Positions 14,201 to 25,282 of a stretch of DNA of 64,000 nt are shown here, piece after piece. The stretch is taken from assembly GCF_024323335.1 (NCBI RefSeq), contig NC_066579.1, forward strand, positions 53,588,771 through 53,652,770. Reading direction: 5' to 3'. Position 1 is the stretch's first letter, and the number at the start of each line of letters is the position of its first letter. Below the pieces are notes generated by a model. The model saw only the letters and a program-made list of their open reading frames with translations. It was not told the DNA's origin and made no database searches. The position numbers were made by a program, and so were the translations under genes. The DNA is from Lathyrus oleraceus. Its lineage: Eukaryota > Streptophyta > Magnoliopsida > Fabales > Fabaceae.

Positions 14201-17200
14201 TGCAGAAAATGGTGGATATGCTGTTGGAGCATTTAATGTCTATAATTTGGAAGGAGTTGACGCCGTTGTTTCTGCTGCAGAAGAAGAGCAAAGTCCTGCA
14301 ATATTACAGGTCAGAAGCACACTTCAAGCCCAAAGGGTTCTCGAATGAGGAGATTTGTTAAATATAAAACCATTCCTATGCTTTCACGTACCAACCTAGG
14401 ATAGTTGATTCATTGAAAAATTGCTAAAATGAATGAAATCTCTGCTATGGAAATTCTAAAGTTTCTAAGAATAACAGCATAATAAATATAACTTCATGAT
14501 CCTCGATTCTTTTCAATTTCCATCCTTGAAAATTGCACTATTATAGCTTGATGATCAAATTCGGTTGAGGGAATAATAGAAATATTATAACCAGCAGAAT
14601 TTTGGATTAGGTTTGAAGCAACTAAACTTTAACTTAATTGCATTGTTGATTGATTGTTTCATATTAGTAATTGTTATAAGATATTATGATTATTATATTA
14701 TTTTAAGAATGTGTGGTTGAGCTTAACTCAACCCTACAAAACCGTCTTGTAGGTTGAGGATTGCCCCCACTTATAAATACATGTTCATGCCATATATTGT
14801 CTGATGTGGGACTCCTAACACCCTAGACAACTGGAGCGAGTGAGGGCTGCCGCCACTTATAAACATATGTTCAGACCATATATTATCTACTGTGAGACTC
14901 TTAACACACCCCTCACGCTCAGGATTTGCGTCTGGGACGTGGAACTAAATGATGGATGGTCCAATGGATCCTAAACCAGACTCTGATACCATCTTAAGAA
15001 TGTGTGGTTGTGCCTAATTCAACCCTACAAAACCGGCTTGTAGGTTGAGGATTGCCCTCGCTTATAAACACATGTTCATGCCATAGATTGTCCGATGTGG
15101 GGCTCTTAACACACACCCTAACTCTCAGGACTAGACAATTGGAGCGTGGAAATAAATGGTGGGTGACATGATAGCGAGAATCGTAGTAGGTGGCTCACCG
15201 GATCTTAAATCAGACTCCGATACCATGTTAAGAAATGTGGTTGGACCTAACTCCATCCTACAAGCCGGTTTTGTAGGGATGAATTAGGCCCAACCCAAAT
15301 CCTGAGATGGTATCAGAGTTTATCCTAGATCTATTGTTGGTCTTCCCGCATCGTCCACGCTTTGGACCCATTGTTAGCTTTGAAGGGGTGGATTTAGTCC
15401 CACATTGCCTAGGGATATGGTCTGTGTTGTGTTTATAAATGGAGGCAATCCTCAAAGCCAATCCTAGATCCATTGTTGGGCTTCCCACATCGTCAACGCT
15501 TTGGGCTCATTGAGGCCCAAGTGTGAGGGTGTGTGTTGGAATTTCTGTCTTAATTGCGGTCCGCCGCTAGCCGTCTTAACAGACTTTGAAGGGGTGAATT
15601 TAGTACACCCAATTGCTTAGAGGTATGACATTTGTTGTGTTTATAAGTGGGAAAATCCTCACCTTTTGTTGCCTATCCATCTCACCTTGTCCTTTTTATA
15701 AGTTAATAAAATATTTCTATTCATATTTGATGGTTGATCAGATAATACCCAATGACACATCCTTTTTTTTGGATATGTCCCAAGTTTTGATCGAACCTAA
15801 AATCTTAAGGTGATTGGTGTGTGGATCTTCCCACTTATAAATGCTCAAGTCTCCACATTTATAACCAACGTGGGACTCCAACTCATACTTGACTTATTAT
15901 TCTTAACATATTAAAATAACTGAAATTATTTTCAATTTTCATCTTACAGACTGGTTTTGTAAGGTTTTTGTAAGGTTGAGGTAGGATCGATTTTGTTCTT
16001 TTTTTTAAATAAATTGGTGCTTCTTAAGTAATTTTGTATAACCTATTATATTCAGATTCATCCCGGTTCTTGGAAGCAAGGAGGAATCCCCTTGGTTGCT
16101 TGTTGCATTTCTGCTGCAGAGCGTGCTAGTGTAAGTGGCAATGATTATTTGAATTATTTTATTTCATTTAATTTTTCTTTCTTCATTTTTCAATAAGAAT
16201 GCAAAATTATTTGATGTGAATAGACATCTAAATAGTCCTACTACGTAAGAAAAGTTATTTGTCAAGATGAAACAATTAGAAAATAAAACTAAAAAGTTTG
16301 TCTCAATTTTCTTTTACAATCTTTTAAGACAGATCTAGCATTTCTAGATTTTTTTTTCTGAGCGTGTCTTTCATCATCTTTCTGTCACAGTTAATCACCA
16401 TGAGTTTTTCATGTTCTTGTTAGCAATTTAAAAGAAAAAAAATAGAAATTAAAGAACTGGAAATGTTTTCAGAAAGTAAAGGAAGACTTGGGGCCCGTTT
16501 GAATCAGTTTTGCTTTTCACTTTTTAAAATATGTTTTATAAAATTGTTTTGGAAAAGTATTTTTAAGAAGAGAACTATTAAAAAATTTATTTGGTAACAT
16601 GACTTTTCAAAACTGTTTTAAAAATGAGAAAATAGAAATATTTGTTTGGTAAATTATTTTTAAAAACAGTTTTAAAAATGAGAAAATAAAAAATGATAAC
16701 TCAAGTGAAAACAGAAATCCAGAAATCCAAAATTAAAAATGAAAAACATGTTAAACCTGTTTTTGTTTTTCACTTTTAAAAACAATAAAAATGAAAGAGT
16801 TTTTAAAAACAGTTTTCTAAAACATTGTAATCAAACAAATTTTTAATTTTATAAATTTTGAAAACAAAAAAACTGTTTTTAAAAACTAAATCAAACACAC
16901 CCTTGGTGTTTCATATTTCTTTGGATGACTCAAAAGAAACTAGTATCAATTAACAAAATAAATGAGGATGTTAAGTATTTGATTTGCAGTGATCATGTGT
17001 GGGTGAGGAGAGCACGGAGATCTGTATTTAGACTTGGATAAATATTAGTTTGTGTATTGTTAAATTTCACTATCAATATTTTTATCAGGTGCCCATCGCT
17101 GTTCATTTTGATCATGGAACTTCAAAGCAAGATCTTATGGAAGCTCTTGAACTGGTAATTTTCATTTCTACTTGTGCTTACAGCACAAATTCAATATCAA

Positions 17201-18184
17201 AGATGATGTGACATGCATTTATGGTCAGTTATTGCTTTATTATCTCTATACTTTTCTAAAGTATTATATGTTTGAATGAAACAATTCCAGGGATTCAGTT
17301 CTATGATGGTGGATGGTTCACATCTTTCGTTTGATGAAAATGTTGCATACACAAAATTCATATCATTGTTGGCTCACTCAAAAGATATGTTGGTTGAAGC
17401 CGAGTTAGGAAGATTGTCAGGGACAGAGGATGGCTTGACTGTCGAAGAGTATGAAGCCAAGCTAACAGATGTTAAGATGGTCATAATCTCCTCTATAATA
17501 TAAGCTCTCAAACTATTCTTCATTGCTCGACATTGCTAATTTTATTAACGTCGGTCTCATTAATTTCAGGCTGAAAAATTCATTGATGAGACTGGCATAG
17601 ATGCTTTGGCAGTGTGTATTGGTAATGTGCATGGAACCTACCCGGCAAGTGGACCAAATCTCAAATTAGATTTGCTTAAGGTGATAATATATTTTTGCGT
17701 GTAATATCCATCAAAACCATTGATATTTCTTTTCATTCTGAGGTTTTGACATTGTACAATGTTTAGGAGCTGCATTCTTTGAGCCGGAAGAAGGGAGTTT
17801 TTGTAGTGCTTCACGGTGCATCGGGTTTGGGCGAAAAACTTGTTAAGGTACAATCATCTACATAATTTTTTTGAGAAGTTAACGTTATGTTTTGTCTCTG
17901 ACTTCCAAGTAGCATGTACATGCTATGAGCACTGAGTTAAGGATAGAGTTGCAACTACATCACATATATTGCTAACCTTGTAAGAGCTTCTTGATTCCTG
18001 ACAGGAATGCATAAATCTAGGTGTGAGAAAGTTCAACGTCAACACTGAAGTAAGAAAAGCATACATGGACTCTCTCGTTACTCCCCAAAAAGATCTTGTT
18101 AATGTTATGGCTTCTGCAAAGGAAGCTATGAAAGCTGTGGTTGCAGAAAAGATGCGTCTGTTTGGTTCAGCAGGAAAAGCATGA
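260..18184 (+). CDS. Four-domain fusion enzyme: 2x HIBADH-like dehydrogenase + DUF1537 sugar-acid kinase + class II aldolase (5' end outside window)
   Basis: Matches the plant 'ketose-bisphosphate aldolase class II family' fusion (Arabidopsis At1g18270 type). Exons: 260-335, 483-563, 650-730, 1339-1415, 1540-1594, 1704-1752, 1996-2133, 2482-2560, 2806-2884, 2984-3033, 3315-3509, 3733-3808, 4999-5079, 5248-5328, 6385-6461, 6548-6602, 6708-6756, 6951-7088, 7414-7495, 7604-7682, 9115-9161, 9437-9648, 9992-10079, 11006-11125, 11219-11337, 11412-11484, 11589-11708, 11836-11904, 12000-12170, 12257-12304, 12472-12613, 12819-12916, 13758-13902, 14037-14125, 14199-14309, 16056-16130, 17089-17154, 17291-17479, 17570-17680, 17767-17847, 18005-18184. 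They sum to 4032 nt with consistent phases. Visible residues 1-255 are dehydrogenase 1. Residues 290-575 are dehydrogenase 2, with GFIGLGAMGFG for NAD binding, DAPVSGG, and the catalytic-Lys segment GIKMVNQL. From about 620 comes the kinase (LDDDPTGTQ, LRGDSTLRGH). From about 1070 comes the aldolase (GAFNVYN, zinc-type HFDHGT, VDGSHLSF, HGASGLG). Intact here; true substrate unknown. Introns after exons 24 and 28 start with GC. Confidence 0.95.
5105..5203. repeat. (TTA)n microsatellite in an intron of the fusion-enzyme gene
   Basis: About 100 bp of nearly uninterrupted TTA/ATT triplets with a few C or T interruptions, inside the short intron 5080-5247. It ends 44 bp before the acceptor, so it lengthens the polypyrimidine-poor 3' half of the intron. 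Tyr- and Ile-rich open frames across it are translation artefacts of the repeat. Confidence 0.95.
7920..8284 (+). mobile_element. TRIM element 1 (complete, in intron of fusion-enzyme gene)
   Basis: Two direct LTRs beginning TGTTAAGAGTCC and ending CTTAACA: 7920-8039 (120 bp) and 8154-8284 (131 bp, with short internal insertions). The 114-bp interior opens with an initiator-Met-tRNA primer site, TGGTATCAGAGCC (8040), and closes with a purine-rich tract (GGGCGTGAGGGTG). It encodes no protein. A 5-bp target duplication CTCTT flanks it (7915-7919 and 8285-8289). This is the textbook structure of a terminal-repeat retrotransposon in miniature; mobilisation must depend on another element's proteins. 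Confidence 0.93.
10402..10769 (-). mobile_element. TRIM element 2 (same family as TRIM 1, reversed, with rearranged LTR)
   Basis: Reverse-strand relative of the element at 7920. It begins TGTTAAGAAATG and ends CTCTTAACA, with target duplication AAAGT at 10397-10401 and 10770-10774. The interior carries reversed primer-site remnants (GATACCAT) at two places, about 10598 and 10642, because an extra fragment of LTR (about 10610-10642) sits between them. The flanking intron also holds a diverged direct repeat (about 10346-10396 and 10787-10833, sharing GTTGCAGTACTGAGGTAT-like sequence) that predates or accompanied the insertion. Confidence 0.85.
13014..13585 (+). mobile_element. TRIM element 3 (second family, complete)
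   Basis: LTR1 13014-13268 begins TGTTGGAATC. It is followed by TGGTATCAGAGCC (primer site, 13269) and a short interior ending in the purine-rich AAGCGTGAGGGGGA. LTR2 13355-13585 begins TGTTAGAATT. The 5-bp target duplication TTATG lies at 13009-13013 and 13586-13590. The LTR outer end reads ...TGAGA rather than the usual ...CA. Within each LTR, the words TTATAAGTGGGGGCAATCCTCA and TGTAGGGATGAGTTA show kinship to TRIM elements 1 and 2. No coding capacity. Confidence 0.88.
14703..15254 (-). mobile_element. Compound TRIM array (reverse strand, three LTR copies)
   Basis: Inside the 1.75-kb intron 14310-16055. LTR-like units start at about 14703, 14830 (partial) and 14995, with another start at about 15232. 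They are separated by interior segments containing reversed primer sites (CTGATACCAT at about 14985, CCGATACCAT at about 15218). The pattern LTR-interior-LTR-interior-LTR is what recombination between related TRIM copies produces. No target duplication could be assigned because the right end merges with another element. Confidence 0.7.
15255..15796 (+). mobile_element. Rearranged TRIM-3 family copy fused to copied host-intron sequence
   Basis: Starts within an LTR end (GTAGGGATGAATTAGG), then a primer site TGGTATCAGAG at 15307, an interior interrupted by an internal LTR piece (about 15375-15450), and a second LTR start TGTTGGAATTTC at 15534. The LTR stops at CCTCACC (about 15662). From 15664 to 15796 the sequence matches 13599-13731, which is host intron lying downstream of TRIM 3. 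The piece is therefore a copy of the earlier intron with its TRIM, not an independent insertion. Confidence 0.75.
15797..16055 (+). other. Intron remainder with a small TRIM-like fragment
   Basis: About 15820-15910 shows words typical of these TRIM LTRs (CCCACTTATAAATGC, CGTGGGACTCC, TTCTTAACA), suggesting a further diverged reverse LTR. The rest is T-rich intron leading to the acceptor TTATATTCAG before exon 16056-16130. Confidence 0.45.
16491..16903. mobile_element. MITE-like element with imperfect terminal inverted repeats
   Basis: The left end GGGCCCGTTTGAATCAG and the reverse complement of the right end (GGGTGTGTTTGATTTAG) match over about 17 bp with a few differences. The interior is AT-rich and partly self-complementary (TTTTTAAAAACAGTTTT-like words recur on both strands). 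No coding capacity. Length about 0.41 kb and the GGGCCCGTTTGG-type end suggest a hAT-like non-autonomous element. The flanks share TTGG only, so no convincing target duplication was found. Confidence 0.65.
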
Positions 18185-18325
18185 TCTACAAGATTTATTT
18201 GCTAGGATTAATGGTGACCATCAACTACATATTAGTTTGCTAATATGTACTGTAGTTAACTAATATGTAGTTTTCTAATAATGAATATTACTGCATTATT
18301 TATTCATTATCAACATCTTCAATTC

Positions 18326-18331
18326 AATAAA
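18326..18331 (+). terminator. Candidate poly(A) signal of the fusion-enzyme gene
   Basis: AATAAA lies 142 bp after the TGA stop (18182-18184) in T-rich sequence, a plausible distance for a plant 3' UTR. Other A/T-rich words nearby could serve equally, so this is a weak call. Confidence 0.4.
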
Positions 18332-18334
18332 TGA

Positions 18335-19929
18335 TTACATTTCTCATTTACTTGTTTTGCACCTATACTTTTTCTTTTGAGGGGTCTTGTAATTTTACTT
18401 GCAAAACTCTGAGAAAGCATGGTAACTTGTTTATCTTTAGAATTTGATTACTCAATAAAAGGGTTTTTGGCTTATCAAATGAAGATAATTTCAACCAATC
18501 TCTCTGATAATAGAGCCAAACATTTCTTATGTAATTCGGTTTTGAAAATTTCTTAATATTTATTTAAGAAAAAAGAAAAAAGAGAAAATTGAGAAACTTA
18601 ATAAAAATAGTAAAATAAAAGTAAAAACTAAGAGTAATATAAAAAATTCTTCAAACTACTGAAATTTTTTAGTGATTAATCTTTTTCTTAAAAATCACTG
18701 TTGAAAAAGACGTTTGATATCATCTAATGACTATCATTTTTTCTTTAACATCTTTATTATTGTTTAAATTCTTCAATATCTTTAAAATATGAGCAATATT
18801 AAAATTTATATCATTAGTATTATTTACAGCAACATCCGAATAATCACCACAAGATCAGATATATCAAACTTGGTCCTTATTTGTTACTGCATCACTCTAA
18901 GAACAAACTATACTTGAATCAAGGAATTTATTACTGAATTGTTTTTATGTTTGTTTTCTACTACTTGATTATCTGCCAAATTTGTAGCTAAACCATCTTA
19001 AACTTGTAGTGACTCCTGCACATGAACGAGTTCAATACTGATATTTGATGATCATCTTCAACTTACTATCATTATTGATATGAGTTCTAGATGATACTTT
19101 GGGATGAGAAACATCGCAATTTAAAACAATTTCAACGTAATTTATTCTTCAAAACCAACCAAAAAAATGTTTGAAAACCTTTAATTAATGTATTTCCCTA
19201 TCTGAGTAATTTTTTTTTCCGAAGTATAGAACAAAGTCACCACACATAATATACACATAACCCAAAAGTTTATCTTAATACAAGTGTAGATACAATAATA
19301 ATAATAATATAAGTATGATACATCTTCTTTTGAATAATAGACTCCAAAATAAAAATTATAAGATAGGAATGACTAGAATGACTTGATAGTCTTAGGTTTA
19401 AAGAGTTGATTCTCCACTTTTCCACACTTAAGGTGTATAATTTTTATCACTACGATATCTCATTAAAAATACATTTAGAATAGTGAAGTGGGTGTATAAT
19501 AATGAATATGTAGAGAATCTAAAATGCGCAGGTTGTATTAATATATTTATCTATATTATTATTTTGGAAGTATAGTATTGATGTCAATTCTAGAAAAACT
19601 TCTCACTCTATCTTCGCCTTGCTGTCAAATTCTTTGATATAACTCTTAGAAACTTTTCACTCTAGATCTTGCCATCCTGTTCTTTGATATGGTTTTGAGA
19701 GTCTTAACTATGAAGTTCAATAGAAGGGGCGATGACCCTATGTCGCCCTTGGTTATGAATCATCTCGTCTTAAATATCTATCACTCGTTCAATCATGAAA
19801 AATTGGAAAAATACATTTTTTAGTTAGAGAGAAGTCAGAGTTAATAAATAATCTACGTTCTACTATGAAGTAGAGATTCAACGTTCCACCACTAACTGGA
19901 TGGATGATTACGAAGGTGAGAAAAATACA
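18335..19929. other. Intergenic AT-rich DNA, no gene recognised
   Basis: No open frame with recognisable protein, no RNA gene and no clear repeat structure seen. Sequence is AT-rich with short poly-A and poly-T runs and a small ATA repeat near 19292. It separates the 3' end of the fusion-enzyme gene from the LTR of Copia element A. Confidence 0.6.
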
Positions 19930-21137
19930 CAAGAATGAAGGGGGTTGTTGAATTATATATGTTAATTCTTTCTCTCTTATGAAAAATCAATTTTAGAATC
20001 TGATCACATAGTTGTTAGCAACGAAAAGAATAATACTCAGAAGCAAGAGATAAAGCAACACATAGAGTTATCCTGATTCATCTCATAAATTAAAAGTAGT
20101 TCAGTCCTCTTGTCCAACAAGAGATTTTCACTGTAATCAAACCGATTACACTTTGCTCAAGCAAACTAACAAAAGACTTCAATTGCCCAATCACACTAAA
20201 AAGAGACTTACATTCAAGCAAACTAGCAAGAGACTTCTGCTCAAGCACATAGACAAGAGGTTTCCACTACTCAAGTAAACCAGCAAGAGACTTCCTATAT
20301 TTTTAAACAAATAGTTTAGAAGAATATATAACATGTATATTTAATATAAATAAGAGGTATAAAAGTGATACAACAAACACAAAGATTCTTAACCAATTAA
20401 GATTTTTAAGATATACAAAGATGAGAAATCTTAAGAACTTTTGCAGTAAACAGATAAATTTTTTAGCTCAAAGTTATGCTTGTTAGATTGTTTGTCTGTT
20501 CTTAGGTGGTGGTTTTTGTGTGTGACCTTCCTTCAAATCTTCAACTTCTTTTATAGAGGCAAAAAAAGAGTAGTTGGAAGTTGACTTGCATAAGTGTTCT
20601 TTGTTGAGAAGCATTTTCAAGAGAGACGTTAGAAGATGAATCTGATTAATATCTCTATCCATTGTATAATGACTTTGTCCAATGCGTATTTCTCATACTA
20701 GGTATCTACCAAGATGTTGGGACAGACTTAAGAGGTCACATCATCTTTCCTTGAGATTTGCACTAAGAAACTCTACTTTACTTTTTCCATAAGTCTGACA
20801 TTGATAAGACTGGTCTGCTTTAGAGAAGAGTACGAATTAGAGGTTGAGCACCTTTAGCCGAGGTCTTCAGAGTCTGAGCTGTCATCAGAAGTTGAGATAC
20901 CACGTTCAGATTATGATCCTTCAGAAGCTGAGATACCATGTTCAGAGTCATGAGATTCTGATCCTTCAGAATCTGAGTCTTTTGGCTTCTCTACATACAC
21001 TTTCATCAGGGTCAACTCTGAGTTGAATTTTAAGCTTATGATCCTGCATACTGAAACATATGTTAGTATATCCAATTATTCTTTAAGTACTTTGTTATCA
21101 TCAAAACCCAAGGGATATGAACAAATTTGTTCCAACA
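19930..21137 (-). repeat. 3' LTR of Copia element A
   Basis: Right edge is firm: TGTTGGAAC on the minus strand begins directly after the purine tract. The left edge is approximate (about 19930); there is no second LTR to align, and the AGGGGGTTGTTGAAT region near 19940 resembles the LTR 3' portion of such elements. It contains repeats of the near-palindrome TCAGA(N)TCTGA. Confidence 0.6.
20860..20985. repeat. Clustered TCAGA-TCTGA palindromic motif in the element A LTR
   Basis: Several copies of TCAGAGTCTGA, TCAGAATCTGA and CTTCAGAAGCTGAGATACCA-type words lie within about 125 bp, some as a short tandem repeat (GAGATACCACGTTCAGA / GAGATACCATGTTCAGA). Scattered single copies continue through the element's 3' region (for example near 25800). 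Probably the repeated regulatory part of the LTR; function is inference. Confidence 0.6.
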
Positions 21138-21887
21138 ATCTCCCCCTTTTTGATGATGACAAACAAGGTATTTAAGAATAATGGTTGGTTAGTTTAACTA
21201 ACTTGACAACATCAGAGCATGAGGTTTGTAAGCTCCCTCTGAGTCTAATAGTTCAAAGTTCGAGTTTTATAAGTCCCCCTAAGTTCTATTCAAGTTAATA
21301 AAACTTATCTTGATAGCATAAGAAAATAATCTTCAGATAAAAACCAATAATAATATGGGTTCAGGTAAATATAAAAGTATTCAAAATACTTTTATCTTCT
21401 TTAAATACTCCCATGATTTTCTCCCCTTTTTGTCATCAACAAAAAGTTAATTAAAACAGAATAACATAGAGAGAGAAAAGATACTAATAAAAAACTTGTG
21501 GAAAAATTTAAATTTTGATACAAATAAATAAAAACAACTTTTGCACTTCCCAGAAAATGAATCACGTTTTCCAAAAGAAAGAGAAATGGTTAGATTGGTT
21601 GAAAAACTTTCTTTGCATCTTAAGACGATCAAACACACATCTTTCAGCTTCCAGGAATTGGAAACAACATAAGTAGTCATTGCAAGAAAGAGCTAGAAGA
21701 CCTAGAGTATCATTAAAAAACATAGGTGATTAAACTTCCATAAGAAACGTAAGAAACACTCAAGATCTTCTATAAAAATATGAACCCATAGGTCAAAATC
21801 TCACATCTTCATCCAACTCTTTCTCTTCTTAACAAAATAAGCACTCCTTCTGAAGGTACCAAAGTCCTCGTCTCTTCTGAGACAATT

Positions 21888-22169
21888 ATGGTGAAGGAGA
21901 CCAACGCCATCATGGAGCACCATCAACTGAGAAGTGAAGAAGCCAAGCCTTCTGGGTCAAACACTTTCGAGGAGGCACTCAAGGTGAGGAAGACTTCAAA
22001 GAAGAAGAAGAAAATCGGGAAGAGGAAGATGAAGGCTCCAAAGAAAGTCGTCTACTTTGATTATGATGAAGATGAAGAGCCATATATAGACTGGGAAACT
22101 ACTTTCATTGCTCGAGAAATATTAACCACTTTCTCTTTTTGCAATGATACTCTTTATAAGGTCTCTTGA
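21888..22169 (+). CDS. Lysine-rich small ORF on the strand opposite Copia element A
   Basis: 93 codons, ATG to TGA. The frame is also open upstream through coding-like sequence (STPSEGTKVLVSSETI). It contains a basic stretch (KTSKKKKKIGKRKMKAPKK) followed by an acidic segment (YDEDEEPYIDWET). It lies between the 3' LTR and the env-like region, antisense to the element. Antisense extra ORFs are known in some plant LTR retrotransposons, so this may be one or a remnant. No family recognised; expression unknown. Confidence 0.35.
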   Translation: MVKETNAIMEHHQLRSEEAKPSGSNTFEEALKVRKTSKKKKKIGKRKMKAPKKVVYFDYDEDEEPYIDWETTFIAREILTTFSFCNDTLYKVS

Positions 22170-22399
22170 TTTCTTTTGGATGATCCAACGTCAGAGAAGT
22201 TTCAGAAATATTCCATCCAATTAAGCCTAGAGTAAAAAAAAAGGAATCATTAACTGTTTTTAATTTACCAGAAGATAGAAATATTCTGAATAAGTATAGC
22301 TCAGAGTATAAAATACATAAGCAAATAAGACAGAAAGCATAACAAGTATAATTTCAAGTATTTTTTTTAACATTAAATAAAATCAATTAAGGGGATAAA

Positions 22400-24277
22400 A
22401 AAACAAGTTCGAAAACGTAAGCCTAGGGTTTCTTCAGAATCTCCAGAACAACTTTCAGATTAACACCCATGATATCTTGTCTGACATTCATATCCTTCAT
22501 CATATCATCCATTTTTGTCTGCTTGATAGCCATGGCTTCCTGATTAACAGCAACAGGGGCTAGCTTTGCCTCCATAAGCTCATGTCTCTTATTGGTAAAG
22601 GCAACAAACTCTCAAAAGAATCCTTCAGATCCTGAATGACTGATACTACAGAGCTTGTGAGAGAATCCCATTTAGTAGCATAAATTATTGGGTAAGAAGC
22701 AATGGTTTTCTCATCAACCAGATTTTGCACTTTATTAAGAAAAATAGTTTTTATTTCTTTCATATTGGCTTGGATAACGGGTGGAAGAGGTGGAATGTTA
22801 GTTTATGAATGGCCAGAAGGTTGTTTTTCTTAGATAGTCATGCTTAAAGAGGTTTTTGGATGAAGTAGGTTAAAAGAGACTCGTTCAATTTCAATTCGAG
22901 GTTCAGATGTAGTTTGAACTTGAGATTGATCCTGAATAATTTGTTCAGTCTCAATCTGAGGTTCATATGCAACTTGAACTCGGGATTGAGTCTGAACAAG
23001 ACTAGGTTTGTTTTGAGGTGTAATTTTAGGTGATAGTTGAGTTTCTGGTTGAATAAAGGTTATATGTTCCGCTTCATCTTAAACAGATAAATTATTTTGT
23101 TCAAAAGCAGGACATGTTTGATCAGTTGGTAGGTCTTGAAGGGAGAAGGTTTGAAGAGGGATGGCTTGAATATGTCTGATAAAGGTAGGTGAAAGGGTCA
23201 CAATTTTGAGGCCAAGAGGAGCATTGAACTCAACTTCATCAACTTCTGACTCAGAACTAGAAGATGCTTTCCCACTAAAAACATCTATGGGTGGTTCAAG
23301 CATGGTGTTCAGAGGTGTTGGTTGTTCAAAAGCAGAGAAGTATGTTAGATGCTTCTGAACATAGTGGATTCACCAGCAGTCTGTTCAAAATTAGGTAAAT
23401 TCATAGTTTTCTTTTAGAATCTAAAAGACGGGAGATGGTCCAGGAGACTCCATCACAAGTTATGATTGTTGAACATATGATTAAGTGTGTTTTGGAGATG
23501 AGTTGGGTGAGTGATTTGGTGAGGGTGTTGGTGATATGTGATTTAAGGCGGAATAATCAAAACCATATTTCAAGATAGAGTTTAGATTTCTACCTGTCAT
23601 ATTAGTCTCCATAACATTTGAAGTAGCTTGATTCTCTTCATCAAAAGCTCTTGAAACAACTTCTTCAGGTACATAAGAAGCTTCAACTTAAGCAGTCACT
23701 AACCCAGGTATGACTTCAAGAACTTAGATCTCAGAAGTCTCGAGAACATCTCTATCAACAACAGTTTCTTCTAATAAAGCATAAGAAGTTTCAGGATCTT
23801 ATTTGATTGTTCCAACAGAGCAGAGGCTAACAATTGAGATCCCTTGAAAATAGGTTTTACAACAATGTTCTGGGCTGCAGTATCTGCAATCTTATTTCAG
23901 ATCAAGGATACCATAACTTCCTATTCTTCCTATTCCTCTTCGATTTCATTAGGAACTAACATCATCCTTAACTTCTTATTTCTTATAGGTGCATCAGATG
24001 AGACAGAAGAAGAAGATACCTTCTAAGGAGTTCTTCCATTTCTTATCTTAGAGGGCATTAAGGCAGTGGATGCAATAACCTCTTCAACTTATTTCTCAAT
24101 CTCCGTCTTCTTCTTGGAAGGCTTCTGAACTTCCTTCTGAGTAACTGAGGCAACCTGCTTTCTCTTATTAGAATATTTGTACACATCAACATGTCCATTA
24201 GGTAAGTCTTTATATCTCGGAACCACACCTTCTTTTCTTTCCATTTGAATGTATATTCTTATTGACTCGGGATTGTC
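22400..24277 (-). pseudogene. Decayed downstream part of the env-like region of Copia element A
   Basis: Minus-strand open fragments at 24026-24277, 23079-23303 (acidic, Ser-rich, then LSPTFIRHIQAIPLQ) and 22560-22763 (helical, charged, IQDLKDSFESL) are separated by stops and frame changes. Their composition (Pro/Ser/Glu-rich, low complexity) resembles the C-terminal half of SIRE-type extra proteins. No catalytic motif seen. Confidence 0.45.
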
Positions 24278-25282
24278 CTACTTGGTAATGACATGACAAT
24301 CCTTAAGATAATCAATATTTGTACATCTAACTTTGAGAGGCTCTTTAGATACCACTACTTCACTCTTCTTCATAAGCTTCATGTTGGCTAGAAGAGAAGC
24401 AGAAAGAATGTTCCCGTGGATCTCCTCTAGATCCTTTTTATCAGGAACAATTTTAAGGGCATCAATCAGACGACCCTGATAAAATAGTTTAGGCAGAAGT
24501 CTAACATAAGGCACATTATTTTTATTCCGCTTCATGCTATCTTTGATAGCCTCATAGAGACGATGGAAGATATATGCAAGAAGGTTGATCTTATCTTCAT
24601 TTACCAAGTAGAAAATGAAGTGCTTGTGATCCCATGAGATTTGATTAGTGTTTCCTTTTCTAGGGATCAATCTTCCAATAAGAATCTTGAATAGAAGCTT
24701 TAAATTTCTCTTCATGTTATTGACCTTTCCAAAGTTTGAAGAGCACATATATCCAGAGTTCTCAAATAAACATATTTTAATGGCTTCAGCTTCAGAACTA
24801 TTTTCTTTTGTGTTCAAAATTAATCTTCCAGTGTTGGTTACTTTTAAAAGCTTGACAATAGTCTTATGTGTGATGATTACATCAACACCCATCACTACTG
24901 ACCTAATCTCCACTTCTTCAAACTTCTTCAGACCCATTTCCTATCTACTCTTCCCTTTCAAGGATTTGTCACTCTGTACCATCAAAGTTTGTTCCATAGA
25001 CGCATAAAGTTTGTCATAAACTTCAACCCTAACCCATAAATCCCTTATCAGATGAGGGTAAGTTGGTCCACTCAGCATATCAAAAAATGAAGACCACTCT
25101 TGTACTCTAAAGGAACTCCATAGGTCATACCCATTCTGATTGAAGGATTCGAAATCAACAATTTGTTCCATTAATAACTTTAGATCCTCCTGATTGATAT
25201 TCATGGTTTTGGGTTTTATAGTCAAACTCTTACTAGATTCGACTATCATTTGTGGATGTTGAGAGGATGATGAAGATGACAT
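24278..25282 (-). pseudogene. Env-like / plant-transposon-domain ORF of Copia element A, one in-frame stop
   Basis: From ATG at 25282 (Ser run, then Gln/His) the frame is open for about 335 codons except one TAG at 24941-24943. The N-terminal third carries FFDMLSGPTYPHLIRDLWV; the later part carries YVRLLPKLFYQGRLIDALK. Both resemble the conserved domain of plant transposon proteins found as the extra ORF after pol in SIRE-like elements (PF20167-type, my assignment). No transmembrane segment is obvious. The single stop is the only break before the frame ends at 24278. Confidence 0.6.
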
